Below, piece after piece: positions 8,652-19,298 of a stretch of 64,000 nt of DNA; position 1 is the stretch's first letter, and each line of letters opens with the position of its first letter. Source of the DNA: Saprospiraceae bacterium (GTDB lineage Bacteria > Bacteroidota > Bacteroidia > Chitinophagales > Saprospiraceae). The position numbers were made by a program, and so were the translations under genes. The stretch spans positions 156,911 through 220,910 of the forward strand of contig JAKVCV010000013.1 of the NCBI GenBank assembly GCA_022448945.1, in the 5' to 3' direction. A model generated the notes under the pieces. The model was given only the letters and a program-made list of their open reading frames with translations. It was not told where the DNA came from and made no database searches.

Positions 8652-11600
8652 ATAAAAAAGCGATCAAATATATTTTGTTGGATTTACATACTTTTATGTT
8701 TGCAATTCAACAATATTCTGGCACAAAGTGACAGCAGTCAGACAAAGACTCCTCTTAGTAATTGGAGGTCTATCTCATTTGTATCTACTTCTGATACTAT
8801 AACACTTGATACTCACGTTGTTTTTTCTAATTCAGTACAATTAAGAAATTCAAAAGCAGTTGTGCCGGATTCTTGTTATAAAGTAGAAGGTAATTTACTT
8901 GTTTTTTTGAAACCTCAGCGAGATAGTTCTTATCAAGTTACTTATCGTGTTTTTCCCTATCCAATAAACAAAAAAAGACAGCATAAGGATATTAATTTAA
9001 TAGGAAGTTCCCTACAACATGATGGATTGATAGGTAGCGCCTACACCTACAATCCATTTATACTTGGTGGTGAAGCTTTTAATTTTAATGACTTGGACTA
9101 CAGTGGCGTTTTTGCAAGAGGTATTTCATTGGGGAACAGTCAGGATTTAATTCTTAATTCTAATTTTAACTTACAGGCATCTGGTAAGTTGGGTGATATT
9201 GAAATCTTAGCTGCTATTAGTGATAATAATGTGCCCTTACAACCAGATGGGAATACACAGCAGTTGCAGGATTTTGATCGAATTTTTGTCCAATTTAAAT
9301 ATAAAAAACAGAGTCTTATTGCTGGAGATTATAATATTAAAAGACCCAAAGGAAGTTATTTCATGAATTACTATAGACGTTTACAAGGGGGGCAATTATT
9401 TACTGATTTGAAAGCAGGTAAAAAAGGACGTCTTAAAACAGATGCTAGTTTTGCAGTTTCAAGGGGTAAGTTTGCAAGAAATGTATTTATGGGGCAAGAA
9501 GGAAATCAAGGACCTTATAGACTTACTGGTGCTAGTGGAGAACAGTTTATTATTATTATTGCTGGTACAGAAAGAGTATTTATTGATGGTATATTATTAA
9601 CGCGTGGTACAGACAATGATTATGTTATTGATTATAATCTTGGAGAGCTTACGTTTACCCCTAACCAATTAATAACTAAAGATAAAAGGATACAGGTTGA
9701 ATTTAGTTATTCTGATCTAACCTTCCTAAGAACACTTGCTACAGCCAATATGTCTTATGAAACTCAAAAAACTAATATAAGGTTTAATTTTTATTCAGAA
9801 CAGGATGCAAAAGGTCAAACATTGACCGAATCACTTTCTGATTCTGCTAAAGCTGTATTACAACGTGTAGGGGATAATATCGATCAAGCTTTTGTTTCTG
9901 GTTTAAGTATACCTGACCCCAATAGCCAAGGAGTAGGTGCTATTTTTTATATGCTTACTGATACAACTGTAAATGGTATTTATTACGATAGTGTTCTGGT
10001 GTTTTCTAATGATCCAGACTCAGCTATTTATAGTGCTAAATTTGCTTCGGTAGCAAATGGTGGAAATTATATTAGAAATCAGGGTTCTGCAAATGGTGTT
10101 GTATATCAGTGGGTTGCTCCTGATCCTATTACTGGCTCACCAATGGGGACACATGACCCTATACAATTGTTAGTTACGCCAAAGCAACGACAGTTGTTTA
10201 ATTTAGGTATGGATTATAGCATTGGCAAAACAGGGAAAATCTCCGCAGATATTGCTTTGAGTAATGTTGATCAAAATACTTTTTCAGAAATTGGTAATGA
10301 TGATAATCAAGGTGTTGCAGGACGATTGTCCTATAGGCAATCAATCCCTTTGTATTTTGGTAAAAAGTTTAAGATTGACAGTTTGTCTGGCACTGGAAAT
10401 AATAATGATAGTGTTAAGAGTCTTGCAAATAATTATTTTGATATTCAAATGCATTATGAGTATTTGATGAAAGAATTTGAGTTTGTAGAACCCTATCGTC
10501 CAAGGGAATTTGCACGCGATTGGAATATCAATTTACCAGAACCTACTCAAGAACATTTATATAAAGCATTAATTAGACTGAGAGGCACAAAATGGGGTAG
10601 GATCTCATATGAGTTTAGTGGCTTAAATAAAGAAGAGAAATATAGTGGATATAAGCACAATCTTAGTATGAATACGAATTATAAGGGAATGAAATTAATT
10701 GCTAATGGTAGTTTATTACAGAGTAATACGGAAGCTGAAAAGAGCATATTTATTCGTCCTAAAGTTGATTTATCATATACTTTTAAAAAATTATTGAATT
10801 GGAAAATAGGGGCTTTTGCAGAAATGGAACAAAACCAAAGAATAGATATCAGTTCAGATACATTAATGGCTGGTAGTTTTTTCTATAATTTTTTTAAAGT
10901 ATATTCTGATTTACCTGCTTCTAAAAATCTAAATTTACATATTCATTATCTTCATCGTTATGATTATACTCCTACAAGTGAAAGGTTTATGGTTAACTCG
11001 ATTGCTGATGATTTAAACCTTGCTGGTGAGTGGATCCCTTCCAAAGCTTCCAGACTTATATGGAACTTAAATTACCGTAGTCTTTATATTAAGGATAGCA
11101 CCCTTACTAATGAAGAACCAAAGCAGACATATCTTGGGCGTCTTGAATATATTCTTAATGTTAAAAAGGGTTTTATTCGTTCCAACACAATTTATCAATT
11201 GGGATCTGGTCAGCAACAAAAAATTGAGTATAATTTTGTAAAAGTAGACCAGGGGCAAGGTAGTTATATATGGGTAGACAGAAATGGTGATGAATCCGAA
11301 CAGACTAATGAATTTGAATTGTCTAATTTTCAGGATCAGGCTGATTATATTCGTGTAACACTACTAACAGGTCAATTCATACGAACCAATAATGCCCTTT
11401 TTAGCCAAAGCCTTACGATTAGACCAAAAATTCTCATCAGAAACAGTAAAAAAAGAGATAAAAATAAAAAGCTTCCTATAGGACTAGATATTCTAGAACG
11501 TATTTCTACACGTAGTATTTTTAAGATCGATAGAAAAACGTATGATGGAGCAGCGGGGGTGGTTGCTTTTAATCCTTTTCAGTTGGAAGTTAACGATACG

Positions 11601-12305
11601 GCTTTGGTATCTGTAAGTTCTAATCTTCAAAACAATATATATTTTAACAGAACTGGGATTTATAGTCTTGAATTTGCTCAAAGAGATAGCAAAAATAAAA
11701 CACTTTTAAGCACAGGGTTTGAGACTAGGAACTTCACAGAATACATGTTAAGACAACGCTTGAATATAAAACCCGGATCAATAACAAATGGAAAGAAACC
11801 TACTCTAGCAATGCGAAATATAAGGTTGCAAGCTTTATTGACAGGAGCATTAGGATTTCAAGGAAATCAATCTGAATTTTTTCCATCAAGAGATTTTAAT
11901 GTTGAATTTTATCGTTTGGAACCACAGTTTTCTTTTCTCTATAAAAAGTTTTTGAGGGTTATACTTAAATATAAATTTGATTATAAGGAAAATCAAATAG
12001 GTAATCGCGAGCTATTAAGAAGTCATGATGTAACAACGGAAATTACTTATAATAAAACTTCTAAGACGAATATTAGAGCTAGTTTTTCAATTGTTCAAAT
12101 GGAATATAATGGTGATCCTACTTCACCAGTTGGATATACTATGACTCAAGGCTTACAATCTGGTAGTAATTATTTGTGGAAAATAGGAATTTCTCAAGCA
12201 TTATCATCCAGTATACAGATGACAATAAGCTATGAAGGCCGCAAGACGGGCGATGATTCACCAATTATTCATGTAGGTCGCGCAGAAATCCGGGCTAACT
12301 TTTAG
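8652..12305 (+). CDS. Large outer-membrane beta-barrel-like protein, uncharacterised; ORF-track start 8700 is a TTG
   Basis: In-frame upstream extension from ATA at 8652 reads (I/M)KKRSNIFCWIYILLCLQFNNILAQ|SDSS, a good signal peptide; many alternating beta segments; ends in ...RAEIRANF with C-terminal Phe. Confidence 0.6.
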   Translation: MKKRSNIFCWIYILLCLQFNNILAQSDSSQTKTPLSNWRSISFVSTSDTITLDTHVVFSNSVQLRNSKAVVPDSCYKVEGNLLVFLKPQRDSSYQVTYRVFPYPINKKRQHKDINLIGSSLQHDGLIGSAYTYNPFILGGEAFNFNDLDYSGVFARGISLGNSQDLILNSNFNLQASGKLGDIEILAAISDNNVPLQPDGNTQQLQDFDRIFVQFKYKKQSLIAGDYNIKRPKGSYFMNYYRRLQGGQLFTDLKAGKKGRLKTDASFAVSRGKFARNVFMGQEGNQGPYRLTGASGEQFIIIIAGTERVFIDGILLTRGTDNDYVIDYNLGELTFTPNQLITKDKRIQVEFSYSDLTFLRTLATANMSYETQKTNIRFNFYSEQDAKGQTLTESLSDSAKAVLQRVGDNIDQAFVSGLSIPDPNSQGVGAIFYMLTDTTVNGIYYDSVLVFSNDPDSAIYSAKFASVANGGNYIRNQGSANGVVYQWVAPDPITGSPMGTHDPIQLLVTPKQRQLFNLGMDYSIGKTGKISADIALSNVDQNTFSEIGNDDNQGVAGRLSYRQSIPLYFGKKFKIDSLSGTGNNNDSVKSLANNYFDIQMHYEYLMKEFEFVEPYRPREFARDWNINLPEPTQEHLYKALIRLRGTKWGRISYEFSGLNKEEKYSGYKHNLSMNTNYKGMKLIANGSLLQSNTEAEKSIFIRPKVDLSYTFKKLLNWKIGAFAEMEQNQRIDISSDTLMAGSFFYNFFKVYSDLPASKNLNLHIHYLHRYDYTPTSERFMVNSIADDLNLAGEWIPSKASRLIWNLNYRSLYIKDSTLTNEEPKQTYLGRLEYILNVKKGFIRSNTIYQLGSGQQQKIEYNFVKVDQGQGSYIWVDRNGDESEQTNEFELSNFQDQADYIRVTLLTGQFIRTNNALFSQSLTIRPKILIRNSKKRDKNKKLPIGLDILERISTRSIFKIDRKTYDGAAGVVAFNPFQLEVNDTALVSVSSNLQNNIYFNRTGIYSLEFAQRDSKNKTLLSTGFETRNFTEYMLRQRLNIKPGSITNGKKPTLAMRNIRLQALLTGALGFQGNQSEFFPSRDFNVEFYRLEPQFSFLYKKFLRVILKYKFDYKENQIGNRELLRSHDVTTEITYNKTSKTNIRASFSIVQMEYNGDPTSPVGYTMTQGLQSGSNYLWKIGISQALSSSIQMTISYEGRKTGDDSPIIHVGRAEIRANF

Positions 12306-12346
12306 TAAGGAGGGCTTAAATTTTAGCTTTTTTAAGTACTAATTTA

Positions 12347-13435
12347 TTACTCTTCGAGTTCTTTAAAAGCTCTGTATAGGTCCGACCATTCTTTTCTTTC
12401 TTTAACAATTGTTTCAAGATATTCTTTCCATACTTCATAATCTTGGATAGGGTCTTTGATGATTGCACCAATAACTCCTGCTGCTAGATCTCTAGCCTTT
12501 ATAGCGCCATCTCCGAAGTGTGCAGCCAATGCCTGTCCACTGTTAATCACTGATATTGCTTCGGCAGTACTTAATGTTGCAGACGGAATTTTTAGTTTAA
12601 TTTTTCCATCAAATGTCTTTCCCGTTCTTAATTCTCTGAACATCGTTACTAGTCGCTGTATCTCTTTTTGGGGAGCTAATTTTGCTGGAATTTCTAGTGC
12701 TTTGCCGAGCTGATCTACTCGGGTTTTTACAATTTTTACTTCTTCTTGTAAAGAATTTGGAAGGGGTAATACTATCGTATTAAATCTTCGTTTTAGTGCA
12801 CTTGAGAGATCATTAATACCTTTATCCCTGTCATTTGCAGTAGCGATCACATTAAACCCTTTTTTAGCTTGTATCTCTGTATTAAGTTCGGGTACAGGTA
12901 ATGTTTTTTCTGATAAAATAGTAATTAATGCATCTTGTACATCAGAAGGTATTCTTGTTAATTCTTCAACACGAGCAATTTTACCCTTTTCCATAGCTAC
13001 CATAATTGGCGAGGCAACTAAAGCTTCTTCTGAAGGTCCTTTAGCTAATAGACTTGCATAATTCCAACTGTATCTTAATGTATCTTCACTAATACCTGCT
13101 GTTCCCTGAACCAATAAGGTAGAATTTCCTGAAATTGCTGCTGAGAGATGTTCGCTAACCCAGGTTTTCGCTGTTCCTGGTACACCCATGAGTAGTAAAG
13201 CACGATCAGTTACCAAGGTTGCTACTGCTACTTCAATAAGTCGTTTGTTGCCAAAATATTTAGGGCTGATAACTGTACCATCCTCCAGTTCTCCACCCAT
13301 AATATAAGTTACTACAGACCAAGGTGAAAGATTCCAGTTTATAGGTTTTTGGTAATTGTCTAGTTTAGCTATAGCTTTGAGTTCTTTAGCATATTCTACT
13401 TCAGCGTGTTGTTTTAAGAGGTTTTTTTTAGACAT
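12347..13435 (-). CDS. MoxR-type / AAA_5 ATPase
   Basis: Walker A GVPGTAKTWVSEHL, arginine-finger region ALKRRFNTIVLPLP, IATANDRDKGINDLS. Confidence 0.88.
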   Translation of the reverse strand: MSKKNLLKQHAEVEYAKELKAIAKLDNYQKPINWNLSPWSVVTYIMGGELEDGTVISPKYFGNKRLIEVAVATLVTDRALLLMGVPGTAKTWVSEHLSAAISGNSTLLVQGTAGISEDTLRYSWNYASLLAKGPSEEALVASPIMVAMEKGKIARVEELTRIPSDVQDALITILSEKTLPVPELNTEIQAKKGFNVIATANDRDKGINDLSSALKRRFNTIVLPLPNSLQEEVKIVKTRVDQLGKALEIPAKLAPQKEIQRLVTMFRELRTGKTFDGKIKLKIPSATLSTAEAISVINSGQALAAHFGDGAIKARDLAAGVIGAIIKDPIQDYEVWKEYLETIVKERKEWSDLYRAFKELEE

Positions 13436-13496
13436 GTTATGTTGGAATATAGATTATTATGAAAAGAACTAAGGTATAATTAATATAGTCATAATA

Positions 13497-15200
13497 TTAA
13501 CCTTTAATCATTTCCAGCCAATATGGATAGCCACCGATTTCAATTTTTATGATATAAACATCTGGAGGATATTTTTTAAGATCAGGGATTTTCATTTCTA
13601 TAATCTCATTACCCTTAGTATGACCTTCATGGTAATATTTTTCCTGAAATGTTTTGTCAAATATAGTCATTGTTATAGATGTCGGGTAACGTTGCTCTAC
13701 AAAAAGATGTAATTGTTTATCAATGACTTTAGGTGCGAAGTACATTTGTCCCCGATGGTCAATAATGATACTGGATTCTAGCAATGCCATGTAGGCAAAA
13801 AAGAAATTAGGAATGCCAAAACCCAGTGATGAATCAGGTTCAGATGAAATACTACCACTAAGACGGATTGCATTTTTGATATCTTCACTTTTATGCGTTG
13901 GGAAAGCTTGTTTCAATGATGCAACCATACCAGCCATTACAGGGGAGGAAAAAGAGGTGCCATTCGTTCTAGTAATATCGTATCTTGTCATTGATGCTAC
14001 AACGGTATGCCGTCCCTGGGCAGCAATATCGGGTTTTATTCTTCCGTCGGGTGTAGGCCCCCAGGAACTAAAACTTGCCCGTTTACCATTAGGACGTACA
14101 GCACCAACAGATAGCACACCTTTTGCATCTGCAGGTGCTCCGATATAATGCCAAGGACCATCTCCTTCATTACCTGCACTATTAACTATTAACAGGCCTT
14201 TTGATGCACCTATCTCGGCGCCTCTGCTACACATTGCAGTTTTGCCATCCATTTGATGATATTTATAAGACATAGTGGTGTCATTAAAGCCTGTATAGCC
14301 CAGAGAAGAATTAATGACTTCAACACCTAAACTGTCCGCATGTTCAACACCCGCAACCCAATTAAATTCTTCTGCTCTGAACTCTCCCTTTACATCCTCA
14401 GTTTTAAAAAGATAATATGAAGCATCAGGAGCAGTACCTACCATAAGATGAGGCGCCTTTGCAGCCATACATGATAGTACATTACATCCATGACTACTAC
14501 TTTCATATACAAAACGGTCACCTTGTACAAAATCATGTGTCCCAAGTAATCTATTCTCGTTAAACATACTGTCAAATACAGGCATTCTGTATACATTTAG
14601 AAAACCACCATCAAGTATAGCTACATGTACTCCTTTTCCTGTATATCCATAACTGTGCAGCACGTCACCACCCAACATTTTAATTTGATTATCAGCTTGT
14701 CCGTAATAGTCCTTTTCATGTTTTGAAAGATCAACTTTTGGACGTTTAGTATTCATTGATGGTTTAATAGCGTTTCTGTATTTTCCTAATGGTTTTACAG
14801 AGTTTACGAAGGGTAATGCTGCAATTTTTTTAAGAACTGTTGTATCTGTTGTATGAACTGCTACCGCATTTAACCATTTCGATTTGGCATGAATTCCTGC
14901 ACCTAAAGCTATTATTTGTTGTATATATTCAGGAGTGACAGGAATGTCTAATATATCAATCTCAATTCCCATTAAATATCTACGTTCAATTGCCCTTGCA
15001 GACAAAAAGTCCTGGGGTCGGAATATACTGTATGGACTTTTATTTTTGTCCTTTAATTCTACACAATGTAGGCTATGATTATGATGTCTGTGATCATTTT
15101 TTTGGCCTGTTAAATTATTGTTTAAAAATAAAATAATGATAACTGTTAATGGAATTCTGTTGAGCATTGTAAAGAACAAATAAATAATCCGCGATCTCAT
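13497..15200 (-). CDS. S8 family subtilisin-like serine peptidase, exported
   Basis: Triad motifs VAILDGG (D), SSSHGCNV (H), GTSFSSPVMAG (S); beta-rich C-terminal tail resembling a divergent sorting domain. Confidence 0.9.
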   Translation of the reverse strand: MRSRIIYLFFTMLNRIPLTVIIILFLNNNLTGQKNDHRHHNHSLHCVELKDKNKSPYSIFRPQDFLSARAIERRYLMGIEIDILDIPVTPEYIQQIIALGAGIHAKSKWLNAVAVHTTDTTVLKKIAALPFVNSVKPLGKYRNAIKPSMNTKRPKVDLSKHEKDYYGQADNQIKMLGGDVLHSYGYTGKGVHVAILDGGFLNVYRMPVFDSMFNENRLLGTHDFVQGDRFVYESSSHGCNVLSCMAAKAPHLMVGTAPDASYYLFKTEDVKGEFRAEEFNWVAGVEHADSLGVEVINSSLGYTGFNDTTMSYKYHQMDGKTAMCSRGAEIGASKGLLIVNSAGNEGDGPWHYIGAPADAKGVLSVGAVRPNGKRASFSSWGPTPDGRIKPDIAAQGRHTVVASMTRYDITRTNGTSFSSPVMAGMVASLKQAFPTHKSEDIKNAIRLSGSISSEPDSSLGFGIPNFFFAYMALLESSIIIDHRGQMYFAPKVIDKQLHLFVEQRYPTSITMTIFDKTFQEKYYHEGHTKGNEIIEMKIPDLKKYPPDVYIIKIEIGGYPYWLEMIKG

Positions 15201-15510
15201 TAAATGAATTTAAAAGGAAAATGTTTAGTAATTATTGAGTTTTGGTATGCAATTCAGAAAACAAATGCTAAAGTAATAATTATTATAACTAAACATGAAT
15301 AGCTTTAAAATAAATAGCTGTTTATAACAAAAAATTAATTGTTTGCTTTTGCAGTAATAAATAGCGAAAATTGTTTATTTACTATCGTAAAAACAGCAGA
15401 TTATTTTTTCAATAAAGATATGACGAAATAATAAATATAATGGGAGGTTGGTAAATTAATATAAATTAGCTAGATTAGGTTTCAATAACCCAACCCCACA
15501 AAAATATTTT

Positions 15511-17124
15511 ATGAGAATACTAATACTAATCTTACTCCCCTTTATTATACAGTCTTCGGTTTTTTGTCAATGTATTGAACGTTATAAGCAACGATATTTT
15601 AATAATATTGATATACATAGAGATGTAGTGTATCGAAAGGATGCACCAAGTTTGATAGCATCAACAGTTTTTGGCGAAACCCTTATTAACAAAGATTTGG
15701 TTATGGATATTTTTATGCCAACTGCGTCAGATACCGTAACCAATAGACCAGTTGTTGTTATTGGTCATGGAGGTGGCTTTGTTAATGTTGCTTTTATGTC
15801 TAATACTATTATGGTTGGAACAATGGACAATGATGATGTTCAGGCTCTAGCTGATACACTTGCTCATTGGGGTTATGTAGCTGCAGTAATAGAATACAGA
15901 TTAGGTTATAATTTGCTTAGTTCTTCTAGTATTAATCGCGCTGTATGGCGTGGCACTCAGGATATGAGTTCTGCCATAAGGTTTTTTAGAAAAAATGCCT
16001 CCTGGTTTGGCATTGACCCAGAGCGTGTTTTCTCAGTCGGGTCTAGTGCTGGTGCATTTGGAGCCCTTCATTCTGCTTTTGTTGATTTTCATGAAAGAGA
16101 TGCTGAGACTTACGAATTGAGTCCTGGGTCATTTAATGATCTGGGTCATTTGCATAGTTGTCCTGTAGTGTCTTTATCCACTTTTGATCCTTTTTCAGGG
16201 TTGAATGTAGTTGGAAATGATGTAGACTCAATTCCAAATGGTGTTGCTACATATTGGGGTGCAATAGCTGATTTGAAATGGTTGTATCAGGGTAATAATA
16301 AGGCTCCGATAATTATGTTTCATGGGACAAATGATTTGATTGTTGATTATAAATGTGCTAAACCCTTTTCAAATGTTGTTATTGTTGCTGCAGAAACTTG
16401 TGGAACATATATGATGGACTCTGTTTTAACTGCTCATAATATGTTACACGAGGCTTATTATGGACAAGGTCAGAATCATGAATACTGGGGCGCTTTAAAC
16501 GGTGAATGGTTGCCTGGAGGCCCCAATGCATATTGGCCGGATATCATTCAAAAAACAGCCGATTTTTTCTATAATTTGATGAAACCTGAAATCCCATTAA
16601 TATCGGGACCAAATAATGTGATACATTCTACAAATTATTCTTATACTATTTTAAATCCATTACCAGGTTATACATATTGTTGGGAAGTAGGAGGGGGTGT
16701 TATAGTTTCTCCCGTAACAAATTCATCTACTATAGATGTACAATTTTACAATACGACCAATCAGGGTTATGTTACTGCGAGGGCAATTGATTCTGGTCAC
16801 TTTGTTAGTGAAAAGGCTGTTGTTTTTACTATAGTAACAACAGATGTAGACAATATCACCAAAACTCCTTCAATTTCAACCATCAATCTAAAGCCCAATC
16901 CTGCAAAGAAAAGATGTATTGTTTCTTTTATTAGTAGCTTAGAATTAGAAGGGCAATTATTGGTATATAATGCTTTTGGAGTTGAAGTCTTCAATAATTC
17001 TATTAATATAAATATTGGAGAGAATCATAAAAATCTAGATTTAGATAAGTTAAATCAGGGTATATATTTTGTAGAGGTTAGAACTCCTAAAACCAAAGTT
17101 GTAGAAAGATTAATAATTTATTAA
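15511..17124 (+). CDS. Secreted carboxylesterase-type alpha/beta hydrolase with T9SS C-terminal sorting domain
   Basis: PVVVIGHGGGFV oxyanion region, SVGSSAGAFGA nucleophile, C-terminal LKPNPAKKRCIVSF...LNQGIYFVEVRTPKTKVVERLIIY. Confidence 0.88.
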   Translation: MRILILILLPFIIQSSVFCQCIERYKQRYFNNIDIHRDVVYRKDAPSLIASTVFGETLINKDLVMDIFMPTASDTVTNRPVVVIGHGGGFVNVAFMSNTIMVGTMDNDDVQALADTLAHWGYVAAVIEYRLGYNLLSSSSINRAVWRGTQDMSSAIRFFRKNASWFGIDPERVFSVGSSAGAFGALHSAFVDFHERDAETYELSPGSFNDLGHLHSCPVVSLSTFDPFSGLNVVGNDVDSIPNGVATYWGAIADLKWLYQGNNKAPIIMFHGTNDLIVDYKCAKPFSNVVIVAAETCGTYMMDSVLTAHNMLHEAYYGQGQNHEYWGALNGEWLPGGPNAYWPDIIQKTADFFYNLMKPEIPLISGPNNVIHSTNYSYTILNPLPGYTYCWEVGGGVIVSPVTNSSTIDVQFYNTTNQGYVTARAIDSGHFVSEKAVVFTIVTTDVDNITKTPSISTINLKPNPAKKRCIVSFISSLELEGQLLVYNAFGVEVFNNSININIGENHKNLDLDKLNQGIYFVEVRTPKTKVVERLIIY

Positions 17125-17161
17125 AGAGATATAATACCAATACAAAGCGTTCGTTTTTTAT

Positions 17162-18268
17162 TTATTTTTTTTCAAAAATTCTATTATAGAATTCCAACAA
17201 TTTTAATTCTTCTTTTTCCCAGATGAATTCTTCTCTCGCCCTAACACAATTTTTTTGGATTTGAGTGTAAAATTCTGAAGATTTTGTGAATTTTTCAATA
17301 GCAACTACAATAGATTCTGTAGATAAATCTTCTAAAAGCAAACCAACAGGGAATTCACTAATAATGTTAGAATATTCAGGAAAATTCATATTTAGAGATG
17401 GTTTTTGAGCCTGGATATAATCGAAAAATTTATTAGCTAATGAGTAGTAATAATTTAGTCCTTTGTTTTGCAGTAAATTAATGCCAATATGTGCTCTTTT
17501 TGTAACTTCAAGCAGTTGATCAGGTTGGGCATATCCAAGAAATTTTACTTTATCTGTAAGATTTAACGCTTTCGATAGATTACGTAATTTTTCTGAATTA
17601 TCACCTTCTCCAACCAGCCAAAACTCAACATCTTCCAAATGCTGGATTGCCTCAATCATTTCTTCTAATCCTCTGCCATCATTCAAAACTCCTTGATATA
17701 GGAGAATATAAGGCGGATGAAAGGGTAGTGGTGTTATGTTTTTATCCTGTTGTAAAGGTACATTTCTGATAACAGAGAAATCAACATTATATTGGTCCTT
17801 AAATACCTTTTTTAGACTTTCACATACGGTATAACAATATTTTAACTTAGGAACTGTTTTTTTTCCAATCCATTCCCATGTACGCTTAACCTTAGGCCTT
17901 TCAACAACTTCTGGTAGTTCTGTAAAAAATTCATGCGCATCATAAATACATATCTTTCTTTTCAGCTTGCTTGAGTAATATCCTGCCAAAATACTATCAA
18001 GGTCTATGCTACAGACTGCATCAAATTGTCGAAAAAGCAAGAAAAAAAACAAACGGATATTGTATTCAATATAAAACATTTTCCCTTTGTTAAAAATACA
18101 TTTTAACCGCTTTTGTTGAAATGATCTGTTTTTTAGTGCTTCACTTCCAGGACGTTTTCTTCCTACAAGGCATACATTATAACCATCCTTAACAAGGGTG
18201 GAACAGATGCGTATCATCCTTTGATCATAAGTAAGATCATTCGTAACAGTGAAGTAAATCTTTTGCAT
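17162..18268 (-). CDS. Glycosyltransferase, GT4-like
   Basis: TNDLTYDQRMIRICSTLVKDGYNVCLVGR, LLYQGVLNDGRGLEEMIEAI, KFLGYAQPDQLLE. Confidence 0.85.
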   Translation of the reverse strand: MQKIYFTVTNDLTYDQRMIRICSTLVKDGYNVCLVGRKRPGSEALKNRSFQQKRLKCIFNKGKMFYIEYNIRLFFFLLFRQFDAVCSIDLDSILAGYYSSKLKRKICIYDAHEFFTELPEVVERPKVKRTWEWIGKKTVPKLKYCYTVCESLKKVFKDQYNVDFSVIRNVPLQQDKNITPLPFHPPYILLYQGVLNDGRGLEEMIEAIQHLEDVEFWLVGEGDNSEKLRNLSKALNLTDKVKFLGYAQPDQLLEVTKRAHIGINLLQNKGLNYYYSLANKFFDYIQAQKPSLNMNFPEYSNIISEFPVGLLLEDLSTESIVVAIEKFTKSSEFYTQIQKNCVRAREEFIWEKEELKLLEFYNRIFEKK

Positions 18269-18270
18269 TC

Positions 18271-19008
18271 TTAAATATATCCTAATGCTTTAAAAATTAA
18301 TAGAAATCCTGAAATTAACATCAAAATATAAACATATTTATTAAATGCAGAGGGGTTTGTGATAAAACTATTAATCTTTTTACCAATAGGTACTGCAATA
18401 ATCATTGCAGGAAATGCATATAGAAAATAGTAGCCTATCTTAGAATTTTGATAGGAGTTCATATATACATGACTACAAATAATAAGTATTGTAAGCAGCC
18501 AAAAATAAAACTGTAAAGTAACTCTGAAAGTAGGTGGAGACCATTGCCTTAAGGAGCCATAAATAACAACTGGAGGACCAGAAATATTGTATGCTCCTCC
18601 AAACAAACCAGAAAGTGCACCAAATATAGCAGCATATCTGTCATTTTTGATATAAGGAATTTTGGGTGTAATTAAATTATAGATCGAAAAAATAATAATA
18701 AAACTTCCTAGAATTATCTTAATTAATGATTCATCTGCATACTTACTCAGATATACTCCTATGGGTACAAATAACGACGCTGAAATAACGAGTGAAATGA
18801 TACTTTTATACTGAATTTCTTTTCGGCCACGGACAACTATAATTGTACTACCTGCTATAAAAAGTAAGGGTATTAATGGACCAATAATTTCTAAGCTAAA
18901 ATAAAGAGATAGAATAGGCATTGAAACCATTGCAAAACCAAATCCAAAAGTTGAATTAATTAAACTACAACAAAAAACTATCAGTATTATAAATAGAATA
19001 GTCTCCAT
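18271..19008 (-). CDS. Sulfite exporter TauE/SafE family membrane protein
   Basis: Multi-TM protein; INSTFGFGFAMVSMPILSLYF and GGAYNISGPPVVIYG motifs. Confidence 0.85.
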   Translation of the reverse strand: METILFIILIVFCCSLINSTFGFGFAMVSMPILSLYFSLEIIGPLIPLLFIAGSTIIVVRGRKEIQYKSIISLVISASLFVPIGVYLSKYADESLIKIILGSFIIIFSIYNLITPKIPYIKNDRYAAIFGALSGLFGGAYNISGPPVVIYGSLRQWSPPTFRVTLQFYFWLLTILIICSHVYMNSYQNSKIGYYFLYAFPAMIIAVPIGKKINSFITNPSAFNKYVYILMLISGFLLIFKALGYI

Positions 19009-19236
19009 TCTAAGATTTTTTAATTAAAGTTGTTTTGTCAAAGAAAAGATGTAAATCTACTATCTTTTAAAAGATATAATTGTACGTATTCAAGTATATA
19101 ATTGGTTTTTATTTTATTATTTTCATCTTGAACGAACAAGAAGTATAGGTTGTACCCTTAGAGATAAAAAATACAAGGTATTACAAATACTTTGTAACAA
19201 AGGGTTTTAATTTAAATGGATTTTACTTGTTTTTAT

Positions 19237-19274
19237 AAAAAGAGACTATTGCATCTATACAATAGTCTCTTTTT
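19237..19274. terminator. Rho-independent terminator (symmetric, usable by the minus-strand gene)
   Basis: AAAAAGAGACTATTG-catctata-CAATAGTCTCTTTTT, perfect 15-bp stem. Confidence 0.85.
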
Positions 19275-19298
19275 GAATTGATTGAATAATCTAATTGT

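Noticed and set aside
8700-8702. Annotated start (TTG) of the 1201-aa protein
   Set aside because: Would remove most of an evident signal peptide; upstream start preferred
13813-14148. 111-aa plus-strand ORF
   Set aside because: Antisense to the catalytic domain of the S8 peptidase
19176-19200. TTACAAA-TAC-TTTGTAA palindrome and a similar TTACATACTTTGTAA near 22295
   Set aside because: Short AT-rich palindromes expected by chance in this composition; not a TAnnTTTG box and no flanking conservation
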